NCBI GenBank assembly: GCA_024449915.1 | Contig: JAMZAV010000071.1 | Span: forward strand, 682,001-746,000 | DNA length: 64,000 bases | Source: Sweltsa coloradensis | Taxonomy: Eukaryota; Arthropoda; Insecta; Plecoptera; Chloroperlidae | Direction: 5' to 3' | In this document: piece after piece, positions 45,719 through 58,103 of the stretch | How positions within the stretch are numbered: position 1 is the stretch's first letter | How the letters are laid out: every line of letters starts with the position of its first letter | Translations under genes and position numbers: made by a program | The notes under the pieces: model-generated | The model's database searches: none | Seen by the model: only the letters and a program-made list of their open reading frames with translations | What the model was told of the DNA's origin: nothing

Positions 45719-45798
45719 TTTACGACAGCGACCTGGAAAGCGATCTCAAGGGCGAAACTTCCGGACACTTCGAACGACTCCTCGTCTCTCTGTGCACG
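45719..45798 (+). CDS. AnxB9: Annexin, end of repeat II
   Basis: Acceptor TTCTGTTTCAG before 45719; the frame gives (V)[40 protein letters not shown] is the standard end of an annexin repeat and provides the acidic residue of the type II Ca2+ site (here E in place of the common D). Donor ACG|GTAAGT at 45799, phase 0. The 91-bp intron before it is the only short one in the gene. Confidence 0.95.
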
Positions 45799-46786
45799 GT
45801 AAGTCGAGGAGATAACAATTACAATAATTAAACGTGCTAGGTATGTCTTAATTACCTACACAAATGTCGCTGTAGGCTTATGAACTAGCTCATTAGGTAT
45901 ACCTGTTAATGTATTCTGAATTCTAATAACTTCATTTTTACACAATCTCAGTGAACCTTCTCTACCCACAAAAGTGCGTTGTACAATAATCTCGTTTTGG
46001 TTTGTAAAATAAGGCAATACATTATATAATATAGTCTTGGATTTGTGTACCAAAAGACACGTCGTATCCAATCACTCCACATGATACATTAATTTTCCAT
46101 GTAGCTATATCATTGCACATCACTCAAGTCCTCGTACTGAAAATAGGTCACTAGATCATTTTCTATATAATATACATATACATACAGCCTTCAATTGATT
46201 AATTCCTAGTACACATTTCGCCCACCCAATTCATTTCTAAACGTATCTTTAACGTGCAATCGTTCCTTATCCCAGGGGATCGCTTTGTGTAGTCGACTCT
46301 TCTCCCATATTGCCCTATAGAATGGGTTGTGATGAGCACACCACACTACCTGTATTTCTCATCACGCTCTCATTATCATTTCGTCCATTGTACGCCCTGC
46401 TGACTATTGCCTCTTTCTACACTTCCTGCCACCCCATCATTCTTGTAACTGCTCCTCCATAGTGAAATATTATGCATTGTTTTGTATTCGAATGGCAACG
46501 AACGTGTGTTACGTTACTATTTGATCATGACTCACCACCATAATAATATTATATTATGCATGCACATACCAGAATTCCTAGAATGATCAACGCCCGCCGC
46601 TGTTCTGGAACTAGGTTGGGCATTCAATCAAACTACCCGCCACTCATTTGCATCATATCCCGTCTAATTTTTTTTTTTTTTTTTACTTTTAAAGGTTATA
46701 TGAATGAACAGTCATCTCATCACCATCCATCGTCGTTTCCTGCTTCTGACATCGCATCCTACCTCAACCGTATCTTTTGCACTTCG

Positions 46787-46821
46787 TCCCAGCTCTCACT
46801 CGTCTCGAGTGAGAGCTGGGA
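46787..46821. repeat. Perfect 16-bp hairpin
   Basis: TCCCAGCTCTCACTCG, loop TCT, then the exact complement CGAGTGAGAGCTGGGA. It lies 19 bp before a 64-bp sequence shared with 29539-29602. Confidence 0.85.
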
Positions 46822-46840
46822 TGACTCGACTTCTCCCTTA

Positions 46841-46904
46841 CGTCCCTCCCTTCGTCTCGATTAGCCAAGTTGCATAAATATGAGACGTCAATCAATATCC
46901 AATC
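46841..46904. repeat. 64-bp repeat shared with 29539-29602
   Basis: CGTCCCTCCCTTCGTCTCG through ATCAATATCCAATC matches 29539-29602 with three mismatches. It contains CGTCTC...GAGACG, a short inverted repeat. Probably a fragment of a small dispersed element. Confidence 0.7.
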
Positions 46905-47097
46905 CAATCTATGGGTTTCCAGCAATTAATAAATCTTACATTCCGTAAATAAAATCTTTTCGTGTATTCGTCTTTATAAACAGCAGATTCATGTCCATAT
47001 TATGAAAATCGCTTGATGAACAAATTTATCTAGTTTCAAATACAGTTTGGACCACTTTTTGACGTATAATTTTTACTTTATAAAAAATGGAACCATG

Positions 47098-48481
47098 ATC
47101 CTGTCAAATAAGAATTTTTGGAGGAAAAAATCGCGATGTCGCTGAATTTTTGCAGAGACCTTCCTTAAATGATACTTATCAACATACTAAAACTCCCCTA
47201 CAATTGGACTGGAGCTTCGGCCGCCATATTGGAAAATGGCGGCCAAAAAGTGTTTGTTATCGAATATCTCCAAATTTGTTTGAGATAGACAAAATATCTC
47301 AATGGCAGAAATATTCCCCATTTATTTCCCTACAAAACAGGAGTCTACTATAATTTTGGTAGGGGCAACGGTTACGTCACAAAATCGTGGTTTATATGTT
47401 GCTTATTGGAGTACCAGCTAGCTTATTTCCAAATTTTCACGCCCAGCATCAATAATGCCCGGTAAAACCGTAAGAAATCGATTTAAATACAAAAGGACTT
47501 TTGTACGGGTTAATGAAAGCTTCCATTAGTATTTTAAAAAATCAGTTCTGCGAAATCGGATTTTGCATTTACCCGGAATTTGGGTTTTTCCATTGTTGGC
47601 ATTTCCTAAAAAATGCCATATTTTACTGTCCATTATTAAGCACTAAATAGCATTGGAGGAAAATTATTTCTGCGCACATTGAAATGACTTAAATAATGAT
47701 CCGATTACAACCAAAGTTTAAATCCAATATGGCTGCTAATTCCTAATATTCACAATATGAATACTGTTTTCGTGCTGTTTTTACACTCTTTTTGTTACAT
47801 AATTCACTTTGATGTTGTGGATATTAGGAATTAGCAGCCATATTGGATTTTAACTTTGGTTGTAATCGAATCATTATTTGAGTCATTTCAATGTGCGTAG
47901 AAAGAATTTTTCCTCCAATGCTATTTAGTGCTTAATAATGGACAGTCAAAAAGGGCATTTTTTAGGAAATTCCAACAATGGAAAAATCCAAATTCCGGGT
48001 AAATGCAAAATTCTATTTTGCAGACCTGATTTTTTAAAATACTAATGGAAGCTTTCATGAACCCCGTACAAAAGTCCATTTGTATTTAAATCGATTTCTT
48101 ACGGATTTACTGGGCATTGTTTGATGCTGGGCGTGAAAATTTGTAAATAAGCTGGTACTCCAATGAGCAACATTTAAACCACGAATTTGTGACGTAACCG
48201 TTGCCCCTACCAAAACTATAGAAGACATCTGTTTTGTAGGGAATTTAATGGGGATTATTTTTACCATTGAGATATTTTGTCTATCTCAAACCAATTTGGA
48301 GATATTCGATAACAAACACCTTTTGGCCGCCATTTTCCAATATGGCGGCCGAAGCTCCAGTCCGATTGTAGGGGAGTTTTAGTATGTTGTTTAGTATTAT
48401 ATAAGGAAGGTCTCTGCAAAAATTCAGCGACATCGCAATTTTTTCCTCTAAGCGTCAATATACGATCTTATTTGACAGGAT
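47098..48481. mobile_element. 1.38-kb foldback element, ~650-bp arms
   Basis: ATCCTGTCAAATAAGA at 47098 is mirrored by TCTTATTTGACAGGAT ending 48481. Mirrored landmarks continue all the way in: GGAGCTTCGGCCGCCATATT against its complement near 48330-48356, and GGCTGCTAATTCCTAATATT (47731) against ATATTAGGAATTAGCAGCC (47821). The spacer is ~70 bp. The arms have diverged by substitutions and small indels. ORFs on either arm (47150-47353 +, 48261-48458 -) are mirror images and not genes. Confidence 0.9.
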
Positions 48482-48829
48482 TAAAGTACTATAGGACACT
48501 TTTGTTGGCAGTGGCAAATATCTATTCGCTCGGCCGGGAAGAATCCGATGTGTATGAAACTTAACATAGTTGTTAATAAAGCATACATGGACAGCCCTAC
48601 GGTCATAGATCATCAATATTTTATGTCAATCAGCCAGGATCAATCCACGAATATGGTAAAATTTGGACTTTTTTTAACAAAATCCTAAATCCTAAAAATT
48701 AATTTAATTTTTTTGTGTTACTGTAGCGCCCTGTATTTTCACTTCTGCAACAACTACCAAAAACTGTCAAACAAACAATTTCAAACATCTTGCACTCCAT
48801 TGCTGTTGCCACTTGTGCTCAGGAATCAG

Positions 48830-48922
48830 GATTGCTGAGACCGAGACGGTTATCGAACCGTCGGCCTCTCGAATCCGGGTCCCTCGCGTTACGCATGATC
48901 ACCTCTATCAGAGCCCCTTTAG
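48830..48922 (-). mobile_element. tRNA-like SINE head, reverse orientation
   Basis: On the minus strand GGGGCTCTGATAGAGGTGAT then GACCCGGATTCGAGAGG give A- and B-box-like elements. Next to it GACGGTTCGATAACCGTC forms a short hairpin. Weak tRNA fold. Confidence 0.4.
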
Positions 48923-50006
48923 TTGATATTTTGAATTGTTGTAATTATTTTGTCATCCTCCCCTTCAACATTGCCAACATGTGATTTACTTCACCATACT
49001 ATTTTATTATGTAAGATAATGTAGTGTGCAACGTTTTAAAATGCAAAATTGTTCGTTCTTCTCCCCCTCACCCCTCACCGAACTATCCTACTGACACACC
49101 TACCAAAGTGCTTTGTCGAAATTAAATTTTTATCGCATTTAATATGCTGTCGTGGCAATAAGTTGTTAACATTTTATAGAACACGATAAAATAAAATATA
49201 TACTCCAAGCTCCAATCGTGAAACAAAATTTAGTAAAATATACTCCGTATGATGAAGGTGTAGTTGTATCGAGTTACTACCAATTCTATTCTTCTTTTGA
49301 AGAACACGTATACCTTTATGACATGATTCCTTGTCCTTGGATGTATTACGTACGTACGTAGAATGTAGAGTTTGTGTGTTACGGGACCACGGTTTAGTCT
49401 GAGTCATCTAGTATTGATTTCCAGTCCGCGCCACCGTTCTTCGTAAGTTTACAAAGTCAGGTTCTATCCAACACGTTTCAATGTAACTACGATTGTGTTT
49501 GGCCATTGCCCACGGGCCACGGGCTATGATGGTGTTTTTAGATCGAAATCACTTTACTTCAAATATAATACGTGTCTTCAAGTCACATTTTTTGTACTTA
49601 TTCGTATAATCTGTTTCTCATGGCAGTCTAATTTTGGGTAACCTTCAATTTTGTTTCAGCTATGCAATAGGTCGTTAGTGTTTTCTAGTATCTACCTGTT
49701 ATCAAATTTATTATCGGCCTTGTTATTTCACGAAGTCGATAGTTGTAATTACTTTATGTCTGGTCTGGTCGTCTGTCAAGCAATTAGTCTAATGAACAAC
49801 GAGATATGAATATGATCGATCTAAGCATATTATGGTTGCATGTTGTTTGCCGTATATTATTTTGACTAACATGCCATACACCTACCAATATAGTTTATTA
49901 GGGGTGTTGTTTGTAGTAACGTATGTTTCGCACAAAATAGCATCATAAAATTGTGAACCTACACAGAAACATTACCCAAAAAGTGTGTGAAGACTGTAAA
50001 TATAAT

Positions 50007-50780
50007 TGGATGAACGTAGCGAGCGTAGCGAGCGAAGCGAAAACTTCAATTTCACTGACCCCCCAAAAAAATTTAGCTCCAATGTTTTTTTTTTTTCCGT
50101 CTGTTTGTTCGCTCGATTCCGGGCAAACGGCATATGCGATCTTGATGAAAATTTGAGGGGACCTTTGTTTTCTCTGAACTTAGAGGTGTATTGTTTTTGG
50201 GTGCAATCGAAGAAATATTTCTCATGAATATCGTACTTTTACGATTTTTTTTCGATTTTTAGTGCGATATTTTCGTCACATTTGGGCCGATTCTGACCAA
50301 ACGGGTGGGGCTACAACGTTCATATTTCACATGGACATTAAGATTATGGTGTTGAAGTACCTTTTTAAAGAAAAAGTTGAAAAAATTAGCTAGAATCTAT
50401 AGAAATAAAGGTTTTAATATTAGTTTTTTAATTTTTAGTGCGATATTTTCGTCACATTTGGACCGATTCTGACCAAACGGGTGGGACTACAACGTTCAGA
50501 TTTCACATGGACATTAAGGTTATGGTGATGTAGTACCTTTTGAAAGAAAAAGTTGAAAAAGTTAGTCAGAATCCACAGAAACAAAGGTTTTAATATGAGT
50601 TTTTTGAGGTTTATAATACCAATTAACAAGTATAATAATAGAAACTTGGCAACAATCACCTACAATGCATTCAAAAAGCACTTGCAAAGGAAAAGTGCAA
50701 ACAAACGCAAAAAACGCAAACAAAAAACTTACAAAAAACCGCTCATCCATCAACGCGGCGGGACTTTAGCGTTTTCCTAG
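50007..50780 (-). mobile_element. Helentron/HINE-like element A1, copy 2
   Basis: Starts TGGATGAACGTAGCGAGCG and ends GCTCATCCATCAACGCGG then GCGTTTTCCTAG, followed by T. Subterminal inverted repeats and the AACGC...GCGTT terminal hairpin are intact. Interior blocks match those at 32318, in reverse. Confidence 0.8.
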
Positions 50781-51021
50781 TATAGGTTAAACATAGGTAA
50801 GAACTATAGTAGGTGCATAGTACACACAGTTATTCACCTGGTAATGGTGAATGTAATTAATTAACATTACCTTGATCCCCCGCGTATGTCCTTTTGGGAC
50901 TGATCACGGGGACGATGCTCTACTAAAAGTTGGCATACACTAAAACAAAAATTTAAAAAATAAAATCTGACAATGCATGTCGTTTTTTGTAAAATGATGT
51001 AATATTACAAGGCGGCATTTT

Positions 51022-51097
51022 AGGATGAGCGAGCGAGCGTAGCGAGCGGAAGCGAAGACTTCAATTTCACTGACCCCCCAAAAAATTTAGCTCGGGT

Positions 51098-51157
<60 letters not shown>

Positions 51158-51827
51158 CCGTCTGTTTGTTCGCTCGATTCAGGTCAAACGGCATACGCGA
51201 TCTTGATGAAAATTTGACCGGACCTTCGTTTCTCTGAACTTAGAGGTGTATTGTTTTTGGGTACAATCGAAGAAATATTTCTCATAAATATCGTACTTTT
51301 ACGATTTTTTTCGATTTTTAGTGCGATATTTTCGTGACATTTGGGCCGATTCTGACCAAACTGGTGGGGCTAGAACGTTCATATTTCACATGGACATTAA
51401 GATTATGGTGATGTAGTACCTTTTGAAAGAAAAAGTTGAAAAAGTTAGCTAGAATCTATAGAAATAAAGGTTTTAATATTAGTTTTTTCATTTTAGTGCG
51501 ATATTTTCGTCACATTTGGGCCGATTCTGACCAAACGGGTAGGGCTACAACGTTCAGATTTCACATGGACATTAAGGTTATGGTGATGTAGTACCTTTTT
51601 GAAAGAAAAAGTTGAAAAATTAGTCAGAATCTACAGAAATAAAGGTTTTAATATGAGTTTTTTGAAGTTTATAATACCAATTAACAAATAACAATACAAA
51701 CTTGACAACAATCACCTCCACAATGCATTCAAAAAGCACTTGCAAAGGGAAAAGTGCAAACAAACGCACAAAACGCAAAAAAAAAACGCTCATCCATCAA
51801 CGCGGCGGGACTTTAGCGTTTTCCTAG
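51022..51827 (-). mobile_element. Helentron/HINE-like element A1, copy 3, with a long T run
   Basis: Same ends as copy 2 (GGATGAGCGAGCGAGCG ... GCGTTTTCCTAG|T). A T run of about 58 bases (near 51100-51157) replaces the A/C microsatellite of other copies. It is 240 bp from copy 2 in the same orientation. Confidence 0.8.
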
Positions 51828-51968
51828 TATAAAGACTAGACAGGCTGCTGATCTTTGTTCCACCAATAACAGTGATGAGCATTCCATTCCATTAAAATTA
51901 AACCACGGTCCATCCGTTCATCGCGTTGAAGATACGAAATCGTTCGCCAACAAACCTATTGTCTTATA

Positions 51969-52751
51969 CTAGGAAAACGCTAAAGTCCCGCCGCGTTGAT
52001 GGATGAGCTTTTAAAAGTTTTTAGTTTGCGTGGGATATCTTTACTTTTGCAAGTGCTTTGATTTGCTGCCTACGCATTGTAGGTGATTGTTGTCAAGTTT
52101 CTCTTGTTTCTTGTCATTTGGTATTATTTACCGTAAAAAACTTATATTAAAAGCTTTATTTCTATGGATTCTTGCTAACTTTTTCAACTTTTTCTTTGAT
52201 AAGGTACTACATCACCATAACCTTAATGTCCATGTATAATTTGAACGTTGTAGCCCCACTCGTTTAGTCAGAATTGGCCCAAATGGCACGAAAATATCGT
52301 ACAAAAAATCAAAAAACTTATATTAAAAGCTTTATTTCTATAAATTCTGGATAACTTTTTCAACTTTTTCTTTCAGAAAGCAATACATCACCATTACCTT
52401 AATGTCCATGTGAAATATGAACATTGTAGCCCCACCCGTTTGGTCAGAATCGGCCCAAATGTCACGAAAATATCGCACTAAAAATCGAAAAAAATCGTAA
52501 AAGTACGATATTCATGAGAAATATTTCTTCGATTGTACCCAAAAACAATACACCTCTAAGTTCAGAGATTTCGAAGGTCCTGTCAAATTTTCATCAAGAT
52601 CGGATATGCCGTTTGCCCGGTAGAGAGCGAACAAACAGACGGAAAAACAAAAAAAAAAAAAAACAAAAAAAAAAAAAAAAAACAAACAAAAACACCCGAG
52701 CTAAATTTTTTGGGGGGTCGGTGAAATTGAAGTCTTCGCTTCGCTCATCCA
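51969..52751 (+). mobile_element. Helentron/HINE-like element A1, copy 4
   Basis: CTAGGAAAACGCTAAAGTCC start, GCTTCGCTCATCCA end. It faces copy 3 end to end across 141 bp. Contains the ATGAGAAATATTTCTTCG block and an A-rich microsatellite. Confidence 0.8.
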
Positions 52752-55240
52752 AAAAACAACTAGAAAGAATTCGTGTGTGGTTGTTCGGAGTATTCGATCA
52801 TGTCAATTGTGCTCAGGGCTAAGACAGTTCAGTGAAACCAGACTACAGTAATTGTGCAACACATAGCTTCACGTTGAGCTTGGTTTCTTACAATTAGAGG
52901 TTCGCCGAGAAGTCTGGAGCTGAATTCTAACCGAAAACTAACGTGGGAATAGACTGGCGTGGGATAAGTTAGTAAGACCGCCCTAAGTTACACGAAACTT
53001 GTTCTAACTTACTTTCTCTCGATACTTATTTGCTCTTAACCTTGGCAGACTAGAAGAATACAAGAGTGTCTTGTCCCACACTGATTGCCCCCACCTCCTT
53101 GGTTGGCATGGCATCATCCTTCGGCATTGAGAGAGTGAGAAGTGACCATCTACACGTAAAACAAAACACTGTATAACCAAAAGCGTGCGCGAGCACGGTG
53201 TGCGAGAGCTCTCCGCATCATAAACAATTCAATCAATAGAGATTTAGGACGTGCTGGTAAAAATTCAAAAATTTAATTTCACCATTTTTATAACTTATAA
53301 CAATCTATTACACAATTTAGAATCCAAAATCAGCATTTTATTCCTACAAGATCAAGGGGAAAAATCTTTAAAAATTCTAAAGTTCTTTAAAAACATCTGA
53401 ATTTCAAAATTTTAAGGTAGAAAGCAAAATTTTAGGTCCCAGACTTTTCCTATAAAAGGTTAAGACCATCGCTTACTGGATCCAACAGGTTATTTTTCTT
53501 AGAATCGGTGGCACAAGCAATAGTTGCTTTTAAACCGAAAGAAACTATTTACATATTAATAATTTCAACAAAACGTTATCTTAAATAAATATAAATAAAT
53601 TCGTCCCACTCAGTCATATAACTGATTTTCAGTGGGGGTAAATGTGTGTGGTTTTCGTTGGAATATTGAAAGTAAAGTAGATATTTCAACTTCGTGTTGT
53701 CAACCATTGCAGCTTCAGTAGACTGAACCAATAAGCACACACCACACACCCAACTCACGTATGTCGATATTATTTATTTACACGTAATTATCTCGACAGT
53801 GTTCGGTCGCTGCTCATTACCCTTCACACACCTCGCAATCGGATCGCATGTTGGTGCGTATGTAGGATACGAACGCCATCCCGTTGTCGGCACGCCCTTC
53901 TCGCATTGTGTGGACTCAATGACGCGGATAACGCCCTTTTAAATTTTAGCCCTCTCGTTAATAGTTATTTCAAGCTCGTCACGATATAATAACCTGTGTT
54001 TACTTGGCTGTACTCAGGGGCGTCGGTCGGCACAAGGGTGCTGGATTTAAAAAAAGTCGGGTGTTAGAATTAAATTGTCTTTTGTAGTTTTCTAGTTCAT
54101 TTTTTTTTTCAATGCACCGAACGCAAAGTAGACACCTCTTTTTGTCTGCTGCTATTGTTGGGGACTTCATCCCTCAAACCACCCTTGCTTGGTCCCTTTC
54201 CTACGAAAGTACTTCGTTCCTACTACCATCCAGCCACTTTTTAAGTTCCAATTCGTGCACTGGGGGGCTGAAAAAGACACTCTTCTCCCGGAATAAATCG
54301 GGCCGAATCATCTGGTTGTACTGATTCGTTTAGCCTAGATGAACGATGTTCTTTTTAATTCTACCGTATTCCAATCTATTTTTTTAAACATTCTGCGGAT
54401 CATGATCGAATACCGATAATTGTGTAGTCTTCTTTAAAATTTACTTTAAATCTTGTTAACAACTGACTCCGACTACAAAATCGAATGATCTTACTTAAAA
54501 AATTATATTGCCATTGTTATGTCACTATTTGCGTATACGCCTTTTGAACATCATTTATAGTTTTATGGTCACGACATTTAAGTTCGTTTTAATTTGCAAT
54601 GCTTTAATTTGTAGATGTTGTTCAATAAAGCCAAAATCGTACGGTCGTACCCGAACAGGATTCGCGTAATGTTCGGAATCGGGTAATCCCTAGGGTAATC
54701 CGAGTACCTGGGAGAGCCGCCGAGTAACCGATGTCATCACTAATTTGAAAGTGATATTGATGTCACAAAACCATTAGCATTTTTTATTACAACATGTAAC
54801 GGGAACAAAGTACATACAATCCCTCCCTCATCACGTTATATTTTATTTTTATTAGACAAACTCAAAAGCAGATGTTTTCCAAGAATGCAGTATATAGTAT
54901 AACGCTGTCGTTCACGATCGCGTGTTCTATGGCCTTCATTAATAATCAAAACGGTTGGAATGTTCGTAAATGTAGCAATGTCGGACTGGACTATCGTGCT
55001 TGGCCGTTTGATCACAACTCCGTGGTTTTATCATAGAGAAAATAATATGATGGTTTGATCACGAAACGAGGGCTCGTTGCGACTACAAAGACGGGTTGGT
55101 GTAGAGTCAGGATTCTTTGCTTTTACCCCATTCCAAGTATCAGCTATCAAGTTGTACTATGCAAGTAATACCAATGCCAGAAAACAAGATCATGTTTATT
55201 TTAAGCATGTTCATTTAAGTAGGAATAAACTATTTATACA

Positions 55241-55809
55241 CTAGGAAAACGCCTAAGTCCCGACGCGTTGATGGATGAGCTTTTTGTAAGTTTTTAGTTT
55301 GCGTGGGATCTATTTACTTATCAAGTGTCTTTTGAACGCATTGTTGATGATTGTTGTCAAGTTTTTATTGTTACCTTGTAAATTGTGATTATAAACCTAA
55401 ATAAACTCTTATTAAAACCTTTATTCTATGGATTCTGGCTAACTTTTTCAATTTTTTCTTTCAATAAGCCATACATCACCATTACCTTAATGTCCATGTG
55501 AAATATGAACGTTGTAGCCCCACCCGTTTGGTCAGAATCGGCCCAAATGTCACGAAAATATCGCACTAAAAATCGAAAAAAATCGTAAAAGTACGATATT
55601 CATGAGAAATATTTCTTCGATTGTACCCAAAAACGTAGCAAGTCTAAGTTCAGAGATTTCGAAGGTACCCTTCAATTTTCATCCAGATCGCATATGCCGT
55701 TTGCCCGATAGAGAGCGAACAAACAGACAGGAAACAAAAAAAAAGAAAAACACTCGAGCTAAATTTTTTGGAAGGTCGGTGAAATTGAAGTCTTCGCTTC
55801 GCTCATCCA
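55241..55809 (+). mobile_element. Helentron/HINE-like element A1, copy 5 (short)
   Basis: CTAGGAAAACGCCTAAGTCC start and GCTTCGCTCATCCA end. Only one of the two internal blocks is present, giving 569 bp rather than about 790. Confidence 0.8.
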
Positions 55810-56109
55810 AAAACCGTTTTCAGAAAAAATCCTTATCGTATAGTTTTTTTTTTATTTAGGGTTTACATTCATTGTAAATCACAACTCACAAAATTGTATG
55901 TAGTGCAAATGCAAGGACGTGTGCGATTGGCCACTCTGAACTACGGTTCAAATCAAATGCAAGTCTCACACAAATCACCAAATTCTTGTTTTTTCGTAGT
56001 TTGAATATCTAGCGACTCATCTGGCCATTTCTTCAGGCGCAGGCTTTTCTGTATAAACATGAGTATGACTCTAAATATAGCCAGAATAGAAAGACACCCT
56101 CCGGAAGTG

Positions 56110-56890
56110 GAGAGTGAGACGTGATGTGATGTGACTGACCAATGTAATGTGGTGTGGTGTGATGATGTGTCCTGAAGTGACGTGATAAGCCACGCCGTGA
56201 CGTGCAATTATTATTATTATTATTATTTATACTACACCACCATCGACCATTAGTACATCAAGGGTTCTACTTATATTTAATAAGCCCAACCCTTGATTTA
56301 CTTGTGCATTTAAGTAATGATGTAAAGTGACATGACGTGACGGGATGGGATGGGACGTTACGTGACGGGATAGGTCGTGGCGTGACGTACCATTACGTGA
56401 GGTGGTGTGACGTAACTGGGCGATGTAATGGGACGTGCCATGACGTGAAGTGACATGATGTGATGGGATAGGACGTGACGTGACGTGACGTACCATGACG
56501 TGAAGTGGTGTGACGTGACGTGACGTAACGTATACCATGATGTGGTGTAACGTGCCTGACCAATGTAGACCTGCTGGGATGTGCCATGACATGACGGGAT
56601 AGGACGTGCCGTGAAGTGGTGTGACGGGATGTGACTACGATGTAATGGAATGTGCCATGACGTGACGTGGTATGACGTGACGGGATAGGACGTGGCGAGA
56701 CGTGACCTACCACGATGTGACATGACGTGGTATATGACGTGACGGGATAGGACGTGGTATGACGTGACATGACATGACGGCATGTGATTGACCAATGTAC
56801 CGTGAAGTGATGTGACGGATGTGACTGACCAATGTAACGTGACGTGACGGGATACGGGATGTGACTGACCAATGTAACGTGACGTGACTG
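56110..56890. repeat. GACGTG-rich minisatellite next to an annexin acceptor
   Basis: Variants of TGACGTGACGGGATAGGACG and GTGACTGACCAATGTAACGT repeat irregularly, interrupted at about 56205-56320 by a short ATT run and a hairpin (ATCAAGGGTT/AACCCTTGAT). The array runs to within ~14 bp of the splice acceptor at 56903. The long minus-strand ORFs rich in His, Ser and Thr over it (up to 282 aa) are products of the repeat. Confidence 0.88.
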
Positions 56891-56903
56891 TCCTCGGTTC
56901 CAG

Positions 56904-57150
56904 GCTAACCGCGACGAGAACAACGAGGTAGACGCCGAAGCGGCGACGGCCGACGCCGAGGCGCTGCTCGCCGCCGGAGAGAATGCCTGGGGGACGGACG
57001 AGTCCACCTTCAACGCCGTCCTCGTGTCGCGCAGCTACGCCCAGCTCCGCGCCGTCTTCAAGGAGTACGAGAGACTCGCCGATAACGACATCGAGTCGGC
57101 GATCCGACGAGAGTTTGCCGGAAGCCTCGAGGACGGGTACCTGGCCATCG
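56904..57150 (+). CDS. AnxB9: Annexin, repeat III
   Basis: After TCCTCGGTTCCAG the frame reads [88 protein letters not shown] is the repeat III Ca2+ loop and [14 protein letters not shown] the repeat end. ANRDENxEVD is conserved in insect annexin IX. Donor ATCG|GTGAGT at 57151, phase 1. The acceptor has only ~13 nt of pyrimidine-leaning sequence because the minisatellite abuts it. Confidence 0.95.
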
Positions 57151-58041
57151 GTGAGTGCATGGACATGCATGCGTTGATGATGAGCGTGTGCCCTATATCC
57201 CGACATTCCTACATTGAAAAAATCGTAATAGTGCGATTTTCATTTATTGTACAAAAATTCATAATATATATATATTACATCAAAGGTTTCGAAAGTCCTC
57301 TGAAAATATAATTATTATGAAATTTCGGGTCGGGTATTTGAGGTCTGAGTCTGACCGATAGTCAAAAAAGGCATTAGACATTCAGTTAACAAAAAATATG
57401 TTTGAAGATGGTGGAGGGGCCGGTCCATGACATTTTTAATTTTGATAGCATTTTACAAAATGCTATTCTATAAAAAAAAATACATATTATGAATCGTCGA
57501 TCGCTATACTTAGACCTACTGCTTAGGTAACTTGCTTCTGGGTGCGACCATTTCCTTAAATGTATTTGTTATGTATGTATTTTTCTCGTTTATGTGCATC
57601 CCTTGCTATATGGCATATTGATCGTGAATGTCTGTATTGGGATCACAAAAGTAAACCAACGTAGAAGATATGACGTATTTTATAAACGTTATACCAAACG
57701 AAATTGCAGCTGTGCAGAATACCCCTAAAATATTAGTAGGAGTCCTATCCACTCAAATCAACATACCAATTAACAACTTATATGCTTCATGATGTCAATA
57801 ATCTAATACTGTGTATGTATTATTATTACTAAAAAAAAAATTAAAAAAATAAGCACTAGAGAGTTTTGCCATAATATGCTACTCTGATGACATTCTAAGA
57901 TATGTATTTTAACACCCATTTCTAATTTTCACTTAAATTATATTCTATAATGCCACCTTGAAACTCTTATGTAGTATTTTTAGTTCATTATCAAATAATG
58001 TATTCGAATGACTTATGGTTTGTTTATGTTGTGTGCCACAG
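57151..58041 (+). other. Annexin intron 4
   Basis: AT-rich; no exon or repeat recognised. Confidence 0.5.
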
Positions 58042-58103
58042 TGAAGTGTTGTCGTGACAAGACGGCCTACTTCGCCCAGCGCCTTCACGACGCCATGGCG
58101 GCT
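58042..58103 (+). CDS. AnxB9: Annexin, linker and start of repeat IV
   Basis: Acceptor GTGTGCCACAG before 58042; with the leftover G the frame reads VKCCRDKTAYFAQRLHDAMAA, typical of the link between repeats III and IV (VKCxxxKxxYFAERLxxAM). The most likely donor is GCT|GTAAAA at 58104, phase 0. If not spliced, the frame goes on AVKTPAMGIPGSRCMGTK and stops at 58155-58157. In other annexins the next exon starts GxGTxD; no such exon is found before 58974. Confidence 0.82.

Larger units (their letters stand above)
45799..56903 (+). other. Annexin intron 3 (11.1 kb), repeat-rich
   Basis: Holds a 16-bp perfect hairpin, a 1.4-kb foldback, four Helentron-like copies and a minisatellite, listed separately. 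Stretches 45850-46780, 48490-48820, 48930-50000 and 52760-55240 show nothing recognisable beyond AT-rich sequence. The motif CATATAACTGATTTTCAGTG near 53615 recurs near 25227 with one change. Confidence 0.5.

Noticed and set aside
46556..46864. 102-aa ORF
   Set aside because: It spans a T run and the perfect hairpin, with no motif or splice support.
47150..48458. Pair of similar ORFs containing WSFGRHIGKWRPKSVC
   Set aside because: They are the same sequence on the two arms of the foldback element.
56358..57206. 282-aa minus-strand ORF (and 206- and 121-aa relatives)
   Set aside because: It is the translation of the GACGTG minisatellite plus the antisense of annexin repeat III; periodic His/Ser/Thr composition follows the DNA repeat.
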